Shown here piece after piece: positions 5,474 through 11,859 of a stretch of 11,859 nt of DNA (position 1 is its first letter; each line of letters opens with the position of its first letter). Source of the stretch: CAXBES01 sp965367015 (GTDB lineage: Bacteria > Bacteroidota > Bacteroidia > Flavobacteriales > Flavobacteriaceae); contig CBDUGY010000090.1 in the NCBI GenBank assembly GCA_965367015.1, forward strand, positions 1 through 11,859. The letters are read 5' to 3'. The position numbers and the translations under genes were made by a program. The notes below the pieces were generated by a model that searched no databases, had not been told where the DNA came from, and saw only the letters and a list, made by a program, of their open reading frames with translations.

Positions 5474-5491
5474 AAAGGTTTTTTGACCTTT
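5474..5491 (+). promoter_or_regulatory. Inverted repeat in the fabH leader
   Basis: AAAGGT (5474-5479) and ACCTTT (5486-5491) form a perfect six-pair inverted repeat around TTTTTG, 22 bases before the fabH ATG. It could be an RNA hairpin in the leader or a protein-binding site controlling the fabH-accB-accC genes. Nothing in the sequence decides between these, and it may be chance in an AT-rich region. Confidence 0.3.
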
Positions 5492-5513
5492 TTCTGTAAA
5501 TTAATTCAATTTT

Positions 5514-6509
5514 ATGAATAATATCACGGCAGCAATTACCGCTGTAGGGGGCTATGTTCCAGACTACGTTTTGACCAATCAGATTCTGGAAACCATGATG
5601 GACACCAATGATGAGTGGATTACTTCTCGAACTGGAATCAAGGAGCGGAGAATTTTAAAAGACACAGACAAGGGCACTTCCTTTTTGGCTATCAAAGCTG
5701 CTGAAGACTTATTAAAAAAAAGTAATACAGACCCAAAGGATATAGACTTGGTGATTATGGCGACAGCCACACCAGATATGCCGGTCGCTGCAACAGGCGT
5801 TTACGTAGCCACACAAATTGGTGCCGTAAACGCTTTTTCATTTGACTTGGTTGCTGCTTGTTCCAGCTTTCTCTTCGGAATGTCTACTGCAGCCAAATAT
5901 ATCGAGTCCGGTAAATACAAAAAAGTGCTTTTAATCGGGGCAGATAAAATGTCGTCCATTATTGATTATGAAGACAGGACTACATGTATCATTTTTGGTG
6001 ACGGTGGAGGTGCGGTGCTTTTTGAACCAAATACGGAAGGACTGGGATTGCAGGATGAATACCTGAGAACTGATGGAATTGGAAGACCACACCTTAAAAT
6101 TGATGCCGGTGGGTCGATACTTCCAGCTTCGGCCGAGACAGTTGCCAATAAACAACACTATGTTTATCAAGACGGAAAGACAGTTTTTAAGTTTGCAGTT
6201 TCTAATATGGCCGATGTTTGCGAACGCGTTATGAATAATAATGGGATGACAGGTGAGGATGTCAATTGGTTGGTGCCTCATCAGGCAAATAAAAGAATTA
6301 TCGACGCTGCCGCGAGACGTATGAATCTTCCCGATGAAAAGGTCATGATGAATATTCATAGATACGGGAATACAACTTCTGCTACATTACCTCTTTGTCT
6401 TTGGGATTACGAGAAAAAACTGAATAAAGGAGACAATTTAATATTCGCTGCCTTTGGAGGTGGCTTTACATGGGGAGCCGTTTATGTAAAATGGGCCTAC
6501 AATTCATAA
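5514..6509 (+). CDS. fabH: Beta-ketoacyl-ACP synthase III (FabH)
   Basis: Starts fatty acid synthesis by condensing an acyl-CoA primer (acetyl- or, in many Bacteroidota, branched-chain acyl-CoA) with malonyl-ACP. The 331-residue thiolase-fold protein has the full Cys-His-Asn triad: C116 (DLVAACSSF), H256 (WLVPHQAN) and N286 (HRYGNTTSA). Also present are the start ITAVGGYVPD, the CoA-binding NDEWITSRTGIKERR at 32-46, GDGGGAVLFE at 162-171, and the ending FAAFGGGFTWGAVYVKW. Length and all motifs are as expected. The primer preference cannot be read from the sequence. accB follows after 36 bases and accC after that, so the three act together at the entry of fatty acid synthesis. Confidence 0.96.
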   Translation: MNNITAAITAVGGYVPDYVLTNQILETMMDTNDEWITSRTGIKERRILKDTDKGTSFLAIKAAEDLLKKSNTDPKDIDLVIMATATPDMPVAATGVYVATQIGAVNAFSFDLVAACSSFLFGMSTAAKYIESGKYKKVLLIGADKMSSIIDYEDRTTCIIFGDGGGAVLFEPNTEGLGLQDEYLRTDGIGRPHLKIDAGGSILPASAETVANKQHYVYQDGKTVFKFAVSNMADVCERVMNNNGMTGEDVNWLVPHQANKRIIDAAARRMNLPDEKVMMNIHRYGNTTSATLPLCLWDYEKKLNKGDNLIFAAFGGGFTWGAVYVKWAYNS

Positions 6510-6545
6510 AAAAATAACAACAACAGAATACCTAAACAAAAACGT

Positions 6546-7034
6546 ATGGATTTAAAAGACATTCAAAATCTAATCAAGTTTGTGGCAAAATCTGGAGCCA
6601 GTGAAGTAAAACTGGAAACTGAAGATGTCAAAATTACTATTCGAACCGGAAGTGATGACAATAGAGGTGAAACAACCTATATACAGCAGATTCCTACAAT
6701 GTCTGCGCCACAACAACAGGTAATGGCACAACAACCTGTAAATGATAATCAAGCGCCAGCGGCTTCCGAAGAAGTTGCGTCTAAAGACGATAAATATATT
6801 ACCATAAAATCACCGATTATTGGAACTTTCTATAGAAAGCCTTCGCCCGATAAGCCTGTCTTCGTAGAAGTAGGGGATAACGTAAATACAGGAGATGTAC
6901 TGTGTGTTATTGAAGCAATGAAGCTTTTTAACGAAATAGAAAGTGAAGTTTCTGGAAAAATAGTAAAAGTACTGGTAGACGATTCTTCTCCTGTAGAATT
7001 CGATCAACCTTTATTTTTAGTTGATCCTTCTTAA
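6546..7034 (+). CDS. accB: Biotin carboxyl carrier protein of acetyl-CoA carboxylase (AccB)
   Basis: Carries the biotin that shuttles CO2 between biotin carboxylase and carboxyltransferase in malonyl-CoA formation. The 162-residue protein has an N-terminal helical region (DLKDIQNLIKFVAKSGASEVKLE), a flexible linker at about 37-80 rich in Gln, Pro and Ala, and a C-terminal biotinyl domain at 83-160. The biotinylation site is K126 in CVIEAMKLFNEI; IKSPIIGTFYRKPSPDKPVFVEVGD at 87-111 is the usual BCCP signature with the thumb region. It lies between fabH and accC in one apparent operon. Confidence 0.96.
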   Translation: MDLKDIQNLIKFVAKSGASEVKLETEDVKITIRTGSDDNRGETTYIQQIPTMSAPQQQVMAQQPVNDNQAPAASEEVASKDDKYITIKSPIIGTFYRKPSPDKPVFVEVGDNVNTGDVLCVIEAMKLFNEIESEVSGKIVKVLVDDSSPVEFDQPLFLVDPS

Positions 7035-7085
7035 AAGTCAAATCAAAGATCTCGATCCCCAAATTCCAATTAACGGAAGGGTGAT

Positions 7086-7118
7086 ATGAGATTCGAAATT
7101 TCAGAAAAATATGTTTAA
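7086..7118 (+). CDS. Possible 10-codon leader ORF overlapping the accC start
   Basis: ATG at 7086 opens a ten-residue frame (MRFEISEKYV) whose stop codon (7116-7118) lies inside the first codons of accC, an eight-base overlap. A purine-rich GGAAGGG sits seven bases before the ATG, unusual in this window where Shine-Dalgarno sequences are mostly absent. Ribosomes ending here could restart at the accC ATG. This is speculative; frames of ten codons occur often by chance. Confidence 0.2.
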   Translation: MRFEISEKYV

Positions 7119-8463
7119 AAAGATATTGATTGCCAATAGGGGAGAAATTGCACTTCGTGTAATCCGTACCTGTAAAGAAATGGGCATAAAGACAGTGGCT
7201 GTATATTCGAAAGCTGACGAAGAAAGTCTTCACGTTCGCTTTGCTGATGAAGCTGTTTGTATTGGTCCGCCTCCAAGTAGTGAGAGTTATCTGAAAATAT
7301 CAAATATTATTGCTGCTGCCGAAATTACTAATGCCGATGCTATTCACCCGGGATATGGGTTTTTGTCAGAAAACGCTAAGTTTTCAAAAATTTGCGAAGA
7401 ACATAATATTAAATTTATCGGAGCGTCTCCCGAAATGATTAATAAAATGGGGGATAAAGCCATGGCTAAGGCCACTATGAAGGCTGCCGGAGTGCCATGT
7501 GTTCCCGGGAGTGAAGGAGTTATACCCGACTTTAAAACCTGTCAGAAGGTGGCTAAAGAAACAGGGTACCCTGTGATGCTTAAAGCTAGTGCCGGTGGGG
7601 GAGGAAAAGGAATGCGCGCTGTTTGGAAAGAAGAAGAACTTCAAGATGCTTGGGAATCTGCCAGACAAGAAAGTAAAGCCGCTTTTGGAAATGACGATAT
7701 GTATATGGAGAAGTTAATCGAAGAACCACGCCATATCGAAATTCAGATAGTAGGTGATAGCACCGGAAGAGCCTGTCATTTAAGTGAAAGAGATTGCTCA
7801 ATTCAAAGAAGGCATCAAAAACTGACCGAAGAGACTCCGAGTCCGTTTATGACAAAAAAATTGCGTGACGACATGGGAAAAGCGGCCGTAAAAGCTGCAG
7901 AATATATTAAATACGAAGGGGCTGGAACTGTGGAGTTTTTGGTAGATAAGCACCGAAACTTCTTCTTTATGGAAATGAATACGCGTATTCAAGTAGAACA
8001 CCCAATCACTGAGCAAGTAATTGACTTCGATCTTATCCGAGAACAAATTTTAGTGGCCGCCGGAGTGCCAATATCGGGTAAAAATTATACACCGAACTTG
8101 CACTCGATTGAATGTCGAATCAATGCAGAAGACCCATACAATGACTTTAGACCATCACCCGGTAAAATTACAGTTTTACATGCTCCGGGAGGACACGGTG
8201 TAAGACTTGATACACACGTTTATGCGGGTTATACCATTCCGCCAAATTACGATTCAATGATCGCTAAACTCATTACAACCGCACAAACACGAGAAGAAGC
8301 TATCAGCAAAATGAAACGTGCTCTTGATGAATTCGTGATCGAGGGAGTTAAAACTACCATTCCTTTTCACAGGCAATTAATGGAACATCCGGATTATGTT
8401 GCGGGAAATTATACAACCGCCTTTATGAACGATTGGCATATGAATCCGCCAGAAGAAGAATAG
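7111..8463 (+). CDS. accC: Biotin carboxylase subunit of acetyl-CoA carboxylase (AccC)
   Basis: ATP-dependent carboxylation of the biotin on AccB with bicarbonate, the first half-reaction of acetyl-CoA carboxylase. The 450-residue ATP-grasp protein is very regular. It begins KKILIANRGEIALRVIRTCKEMG and has IHPGYGFLSEN at 78-88, K116, the glycine-rich ATP loop GGGGKGMR at 162-169, and SERDCSIQRRHQKL at 225-238. The catalytic segment EMNTRIQVEHP at 288-298 places E288, N290, R292 and E296 at the same numbers as in the E. coli enzyme, and IECRINAEDP (R336) follows. It has no fused biotinyl domain, so it is the stand-alone AccC type working with AccB upstream. It is last in the fabH-accB-accC unit, followed by a terminator-like hairpin. 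Confidence 0.97.
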   Translation: MFKKILIANRGEIALRVIRTCKEMGIKTVAVYSKADEESLHVRFADEAVCIGPPPSSESYLKISNIIAAAEITNADAIHPGYGFLSENAKFSKICEEHNIKFIGASPEMINKMGDKAMAKATMKAAGVPCVPGSEGVIPDFKTCQKVAKETGYPVMLKASAGGGGKGMRAVWKEEELQDAWESARQESKAAFGNDDMYMEKLIEEPRHIEIQIVGDSTGRACHLSERDCSIQRRHQKLTEETPSPFMTKKLRDDMGKAAVKAAEYIKYEGAGTVEFLVDKHRNFFFMEMNTRIQVEHPITEQVIDFDLIREQILVAAGVPISGKNYTPNLHSIECRINAEDPYNDFRPSPGKITVLHAPGGHGVRLDTHVYAGYTIPPNYDSMIAKLITTAQTREEAISKMKRALDEFVIEGVKTTIPFHRQLMEHPDYVAGNYTTAFMNDWHMNPPEEE

Positions 8464-8486
8464 CTTAAATAAAGATGCAATTTAAG

Positions 8487-8529
8487 AGCACCAAACCCCA
8501 ACATTAAACTAAGGAGTTTGGTGCTTTTT
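8487..8529 (+). terminator. Intrinsic terminator after accC
   Basis: AGCACCAAAC (8487-8496) and GTTTGGTGCT (8516-8525) form a perfect ten-pair stem with a 19-base loop, followed by a short T-run to 8529. The next gene's promoter box begins five bases later. Confidence 0.75.
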
Positions 8530-8533
8530 AATA

Positions 8534-8541
8534 TAATTTTG
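8534..8541 (+). promoter_or_regulatory. -7 box of the DAO-mtgA-greA-like operon (TAATTTTG)
   Basis: TAnnTTTG match ending only four bases before the ATG at 8546, so the message would be leaderless or nearly so. The only nearby upstream TTG (8518-8520, in the terminator stem) is 13 bp away, shorter than usual. Confidence 0.5.
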
Positions 8542-8545
8542 AAAA

Positions 8546-9664
8546 ATGAATCTTTCCTATTGGGAAAATAAGACCTGGTTTTCTGATATCGATTTCGCGA
8601 TCGCTGGAAGCGGCATCGTAGGATTAAGTTGTGCTCTTTCTCTTCGGAAAAAATTTCCTACAAGCAAGATCGTCGTTTTTGAAAAAGGAATCTTGCCCAG
8701 TGGAGCCAGCACAAAGAATGCAGGTTTCGCGTGCTTCGGAAGTATATCTGAAATTTTAGAAGACCTTAAAACTCATACTGAGGAAGAGGTTGTAAACCTT
8801 GTGAAGAGTAGAGTAAACGGACTGCAATTACTTCGGTCTCAGCTTGGTGACGCGCAGCTCAATTATGAAGAACACGGAGGGTACGAACTATTTACAACTC
8901 AAGATCAGTTATTATTCGATGAATGTTTTTATAAAATTAAATATGTAAATCAGTTGTTGCAAGATGTCTTTAAGGAAGAAATTTTTTCAGTAAAAGAGGT
9001 TGCTTTTGGCTTTAAAAATATCGTCTCTAAACTTATTTTTAGCAAGTTCGAGGGACAAATCAACACAGGTGATATGATGCACGGTCTAATTAAAAAGGCT
9101 TCCGTTGAAAACATCCTTATTCTAAATAGTACTGAAATCACCTCTTTTTCTGATGAACATAACAAGGTAATATTGCAATTAAACGGAATTCAGGAAATAT
9201 CGGCAAAAAAACTTTTCATTGCTACCAACGGCTTTGCAAAACAATTACTTGATGTAGATGTAAAGCCGGCCAGGGCACAGGTTTTAGTTACTAAGCCTTT
9301 AGACAATCTAAAGATCAGGGGTACTTTCCACTTGGATAAAGGTTATTACTACTTCCGAAATATCGAGAATAGAATTCTTCTGGGAGGGGGAAGAAATCTT
9401 GATTTTACTGCTGAAGAAACCGCTCAATTCGGACTTACAGAATTGGTTCAAAACAAGTTAGAAGAATTGCTTTCCACAACAATTTTACCTAATACACCGT
9501 TTGAAATAGATACACGATGGAGTGGTATTATGGGTGTGGGTCATCAAAAAAAGCCTATAATCAAACAACTTTCGGACAATGTTTCATGTGGCGTGCGACT
9601 TGGTGGAATGGGAGTTGCCATAGGAAGCTCTATCGGGTTGCAACTTAGTGAATATGCTCATTAA
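8546..9664 (+). CDS. FAD-dependent oxidoreductase of the DAO (glycine oxidase/D-amino acid oxidase-like) family
   Basis: A 372-residue flavoprotein whose substrate I cannot name; relatives oxidise amines or amino acids. The N-terminal Rossmann motif is FAIAGSGIVGLSCALSL, with GSGIVG at residues 21-26 and E46 at the end of the second strand (IVVFEKG) for the adenosine ribose. It is followed by the DAO-type GASTKNAGFACFGS at about 53-66. The middle holds the substrate domain. The C-terminus carries DTRWSGIMGVGHQKKPII and the second FAD contact GVRLGGMGVAIGSSIGLQL. No signal peptide, so it is probably cytoplasmic. The ATG fits the promoter box at 8534-8541. mtgA follows after 48 bases on the same strand without a terminator, so cotranscription is likely, but no functional link is evident. 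Confidence 0.87.
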   Translation: MNLSYWENKTWFSDIDFAIAGSGIVGLSCALSLRKKFPTSKIVVFEKGILPSGASTKNAGFACFGSISEILEDLKTHTEEEVVNLVKSRVNGLQLLRSQLGDAQLNYEEHGGYELFTTQDQLLFDECFYKIKYVNQLLQDVFKEEIFSVKEVAFGFKNIVSKLIFSKFEGQINTGDMMHGLIKKASVENILILNSTEITSFSDEHNKVILQLNGIQEISAKKLFIATNGFAKQLLDVDVKPARAQVLVTKPLDNLKIRGTFHLDKGYYYFRNIENRILLGGGRNLDFTAEETAQFGLTELVQNKLEELLSTTILPNTPFEIDTRWSGIMGVGHQKKPIIKQLSDNVSCGVRLGGMGVAIGSSIGLQLSEYAH

Positions 9665-9712
9665 ATCTTCCCCGCACTCTCAAAAAAAGGGAGTAAACAA
9701 CATTAAATATAA

Positions 9713-10408
9713 ATGTTAAAAAAGCTTTTCAAATTTATCATCAAATCTTTTTTATGGTTTGTAGTGATAAGTGTTTTATGGGTTTTAGCGTATAAATTTA
9801 TTCCAGTACCCTATACTCCTCTAATGGCGATTCGATGTTTTAACAGCTATGAAACATTCGAGACAAAACACCAATGGAAATCTATTGATGAAATTTCTGA
9901 ATCGTTGCAATTGGCAGTGATTTGCGCCGAAGACCAGAATTTTTTGAAACATAATGGCTTCGATTATGATGCTATTGAAAAGGCGTACAAAAACAATAGA
10001 CTTGGAAAAAAATTAAAGGGAGGAAGCACAATTTCTCAACAAACGGCAAAAAATGTATTTCTTTGGCCTGAACGCAGTTGGTTTCGGAAAGGTCTTGAAA
10101 CATATTTTACTTTTCTGATTGAAAATTTATGGAGCAAGCAACGAATCCTGGAAGTCTATCTCAATAGCATTGAAATGGGCGACGGAATTTATGGTGCCGA
10201 AGCTGCCGCTAATTTCTGGTTTAATAAATCGGCTAAAAATTTGAGTCAGTACGAAGCTGCATCCATTGCCGCGATTTTACCAAACCCTAGAAATTACAGA
10301 GCTTCTCCCCGTACTTCTTATATCGAAAAGAGAAAGACCTGGATTATCAATCAGATGCGAAATTTTGGTACTTTTGTGCTGTTAGAAAACACACCCAATG
10401 ACCGTTAA
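9713..10408 (+). CDS. mtgA: Monofunctional biosynthetic peptidoglycan transglycosylase (MtgA)
   Basis: Polymerises lipid II into glycan strands at the inner membrane, without a transpeptidase domain. The 231-residue protein has one N-terminal membrane segment at about 9-29 (IIKSFLWFVVISVLWVLAYKF) and then the GT51 domain. Visible motifs are the catalytic glutamate E73 in CAEDQNFLKHNGFD, GGSTISQQTAKNVFL at 103-117, and KQRILEVYLNSIEMGDGIYGAEAAANFWF at 132-160. AASIAAILPNPRNYRASP at 182-199 completes the GT51 set. Length matches stand-alone MtgA. The ATG directly precedes the basic LKKLFK of the membrane anchor. Its last 11 bases overlap the next gene, indicating an operon. Confidence 0.95.
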   Translation: MLKKLFKFIIKSFLWFVVISVLWVLAYKFIPVPYTPLMAIRCFNSYETFETKHQWKSIDEISESLQLAVICAEDQNFLKHNGFDYDAIEKAYKNNRLGKKLKGGSTISQQTAKNVFLWPERSWFRKGLETYFTFLIENLWSKQRILEVYLNSIEMGDGIYGAEAAANFWFNKSAKNLSQYEAASIAAILPNPRNYRASPRTSYIEKRKTWIINQMRNFGTFVLLENTPNDR

Positions 10409-10856
10409 AGAACTGAAAACTGCTTTATTCCTGGAATGTAAAAATCTGGTAAGTAAACGCCACATTAAGATCAAACAAAATATTGCTGATATTGAAGAAT
10501 CGTTGTTAGAGGAGTCTAAAAGTAGTGCCGGAGATAAGCATGAAACCGGGCGGGCGATGTTACAAATAGACAGGGAAAATGCCGGGAAACAGCTTCAGGA
10601 GGTAGAGAATGTGCTTCAGTTACTTAAAAAAATAGATATTAACGCCAGTTCAGATTACGCACGCCTTGGAAGTTTGGTTTATACCGAAAAGGTCACTTAT
10701 TTTCTGAGCATTTCTGTGGGAGATATTGTTGTTAGTAAAACGCATTATGTGTGTGTGGCGTTAAATTCGCCAATTGGCCAACTGCTTTCAGGAAAGAAAA
10801 AAGCGGACATCTTTACTTTTAATGGGAAGGACGTCAAAATTACAAGTGTAAAATAA
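10398..10856 (+). CDS. GreA/GreB-like small protein of unknown role (often misnamed 3-oxoacyl-ACP synthase)
   Basis: A 152-residue cytoplasmic protein. The first 80 residues look like a helical hairpin (KRHIKIKQNIADIEESLLEE... then ...QIDRENAGKQLQEVENVLQLLKKI). The charged turn SSAGDKHETGRAML at 42-55 recalls the acidic tip of Gre factors. The C-terminal part (about 90-150) resembles the FKBP-like GreA/B domain: LGSLVYTEKVTYFLSISVGDI, then NSPIGQLLSGKKKADIFTFNGKDVKI, close to the Gre pattern of S-P-I-G-x-x-L-L-G-K-K-x-G-D. It is much too short and lacks the Cys-His-Asn motifs of a ketoacyl synthase. I infer a role at RNA polymerase, but the sequence does not prove it. The ATG overlaps the end of mtgA by 11 bases. 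It converges on the DUF421 gene with only four bases between the stop codons. Confidence 0.75.
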   Translation: MTVKELKTALFLECKNLVSKRHIKIKQNIADIEESLLEESKSSAGDKHETGRAMLQIDRENAGKQLQEVENVLQLLKKIDINASSDYARLGSLVYTEKVTYFLSISVGDIVVSKTHYVCVALNSPIGQLLSGKKKADIFTFNGKDVKITSVK

Positions 10857-10860
10857 GTCT

Positions 10861-11391
10861 TCACTTCAACACATCCTCAAGTAAAAAATCCTCAATTTCT
10901 TTATCTTCATCGCTGTGTAATACATTAATGTTGCCGGTAGTTTCAAGAATTACGGCTTTTACTTGACTTAATTTCATAACATTTGCCTCTCGAAGTTTAC
11001 TACGTAATTCGTCTAATGTAACCTTACATTTCTCTATATTTTCGTTTATAATTTTGCCATCTAACATTAACAGAACAGGAGAATTATCCAAAGCATTTTG
11101 AGCAACATCGCTTTTAAACTGGAGTAAGGCGATCAGATAATTCATAAAATACAGTAAACCTATAATTATAGCGCCTAAAAACAGTTTGGGACTGCCGGTA
11201 CCTATACTCATGGCCAATAAATTTCCGATAGCAACCGTATTAACAAAATCAAATCCTGTCATCTTACTAAAACTTTTCAATCCGAAAATTCGCGTATACA
11301 GGATAATTAAAACATAGATAATAATTGTGCCAATTAAAACAGACCATATAGTTGGAAGGTCCAGGTCCTTTGTAAAATATTCCCAGTTCAT
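10861..11391 (-). CDS. DUF421 (YetF family) membrane protein
   Basis: A 176-residue inner-membrane protein of unknown function. Three hydrophobic segments lie at about 15-32, 47-63 and 69-89, with the family signature RIFGLKSFSKMTGFDFVNTVAIGNL between the first two. The soluble C-terminal domain contains NSPVLLMLDGKI at 103-114, the helix TLDELRSKLREANV, and VKAVILETTGNINVL at 144-158, all typical of DUF421. It has a normal length for a short family member and an intact frame. A weak promoter-like TACCTTAG is on the minus strand at 11414-11421. The gene downstream on the same strand is not related by operon, since the greA-like gene converges. Family assignment is good; no function can be given. 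Confidence 0.88.
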   Translation of the reverse strand: MNWEYFTKDLDLPTIWSVLIGTIIIYVLIILYTRIFGLKSFSKMTGFDFVNTVAIGNLLAMSIGTGSPKLFLGAIIIGLLYFMNYLIALLQFKSDVAQNALDNSPVLLMLDGKIINENIEKCKVTLDELRSKLREANVMKLSQVKAVILETTGNINVLHSDEDKEIEDFLLEDVLK

Positions 11392-11413
11392 AATATGATT
11401 TTTAGAATGTAAA

Positions 11414-11421
11414 CTAAGGTA
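11414..11421 (-). promoter_or_regulatory. Weak -7-like box before the DUF421 gene (TACCTTAG)
   Basis: Differs from TAnnTTTG at one position (TTAG for TTTG), 22 bases before the ATG, with no TTG at the usual spacing. The gene may instead be read through from the NTF2-like gene, 66 bases upstream. Confidence 0.25.
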
Positions 11422-11457
11422 CTGATATTGATGTTAGAAATTGTAGAACGAATAATT

Positions 11458-11859
11458 CTATTGCTTAGGAAGGAACTTATCCGGAATAGGATAATCTTCA
11501 TCTTCAGCCATCCAAAAGATATTTATGACCCACCATCGGTTTCCGTCGTTTAACAGTTGAATGCTATTGATTCCTCTCGCGAAGGGTTCGGTATCTGTAG
11601 CAGATCTATATGATTCGTAGGTGCTGAATATTTGTGTAATGTTTCCGAAAGTCTGCGTTTCTCGGTGAATTTCTTTTTCGAAAAAACCGTTCTCTAAAAG
11701 CCATTTCCCGGCTGTCTCAATATATTTTTGTGGCGACCAGTAAACAACCCCAATATCTCCTTCCTTGCTTTTCCTCGTCGGAATTAATTTGGCATCTTCT
11801 TTAAAAAGATACTTAAAAAGTTCCCAATCTCTTGTTTCTGCTTTTTCACCGGAAATAAC
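11458..11859 (-). CDS. NTF2/SnoaL-like protein, 5' end cut by window edge
   Basis: The last 133 residues of a protein whose start lies beyond the window. The visible part begins VISGEKAETRDWELFKYLFKEDAKLIP, which fits the early helices of the NTF2-like (SnoaL-like) cone fold. It goes on through YIETAGKWLLENGFFEKEIHRETQTFGNITQIFSTYES and ends in RGINSIQLLNDGNRWWVINIFWMAEDED followed by YPIPDKFLPK. That ending is familiar from flavobacterial proteins annotated as nuclear transport factor 2 family. Such folds serve as enzymes or binding proteins and no catalytic residue can be assigned. Whether there is a signal peptide cannot be seen. It lies on the same strand as DUF421, 66 bases upstream of it. 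Confidence 0.75.
   Translation of the reverse strand, partial: VISGEKAETRDWELFKYLFKEDAKLIPTRKSKEGDIGVVYWSPQKYIETAGKWLLENGFFEKEIHRETQTFGNITQIFSTYESYRSATDTEPFARGINSIQLLNDGNRWWVINIFWMAEDEDYPIPDKFLPKQ

Noticed and set aside
5931..6359. 142-codon open frame antisense to fabH
   Set aside because: It lies wholly within the strongly conserved fabH gene on the other strand and has no recognisable domain or promoter.
9665..9712. Terminator between the DAO-family gene and mtgA
   Set aside because: A weak ACTCTC/GGGAGT pairing exists but no T-run follows on the plus strand, so readthrough is expected.
10398..10856. 3-oxoacyl-ACP synthase as a name for the gene after mtgA
   Set aside because: 152 residues without the Cys-His-Asn motifs or thiolase fold; the sequence resembles Gre factors instead.

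Overview
The window reads as chromosomal DNA of a member of the Flavobacteriaceae (Bacteroidota). The grounds are the low GC content, repeated Bacteroidetes-type promoter boxes (TAnnTTTG, sometimes with an upstream TTG), a general lack of strong Shine-Dalgarno sequences, a cysteine-free ribosomal protein L32, a small secreted protein with a C-terminal P-[I/L]-D hydrophobic tail, and the order ribE / pdxA / DUF177 / rpmF / fabH / accB / accC, which I recognise from flavobacterial genomes. No transposase, phage gene or CRISPR array is visible. Most of the window is core metabolism.

Left part (1-1818): on the minus strand, rbfA (30S maturation factor) is followed after one base by the start of a LolC/LolE-type FtsX permease that runs off the left edge. 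Divergent from them is a methylmalonyl-CoA epimerase gene (mce).

Middle left (1820-2544): a CAU-anticodon tRNA gene with a good promoter is followed directly by three 109-bp direct repeats. Each begins with the last 15 bases of the tRNA. A short fourth copy is reshaped into a hairpin followed by nine T's, which looks like an intrinsic terminator. tRNA plus repeats therefore look like one transcription unit. The layout resembles the E. coli tyrT / rtT repeat locus and is the most unusual thing here.

Centre (2545-8463): a small exported PID-CTERM-like protein converges on and overlaps ribE (riboflavin synthase). ribE and pdxA (vitamin B6 synthesis) diverge from two promoter boxes five bases apart. 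DUF177 and rpmF (L32) form one unit ending in a terminator. fabH, accB and accC follow; they start fatty acid synthesis (acetyl-CoA carboxylation and the first condensation).

Right part (8464-11859): after a terminator-like hairpin comes a probable operon of a FAD-dependent DAO-family oxidoreductase, mtgA (monofunctional peptidoglycan glycosyltransferase) and a GreA/GreB-like small protein. The last is, to my recollection, often misnamed 3-oxoacyl-ACP synthase in related genomes. Converging on it is a DUF421 membrane protein, and an NTF2/SnoaL-like protein is cut by the right edge.

Several genes (rbfA, mce, DUF177) have a longest open frame that starts inside or upstream of the promoter box. 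I shortened these. Several transcripts look leaderless or nearly so.
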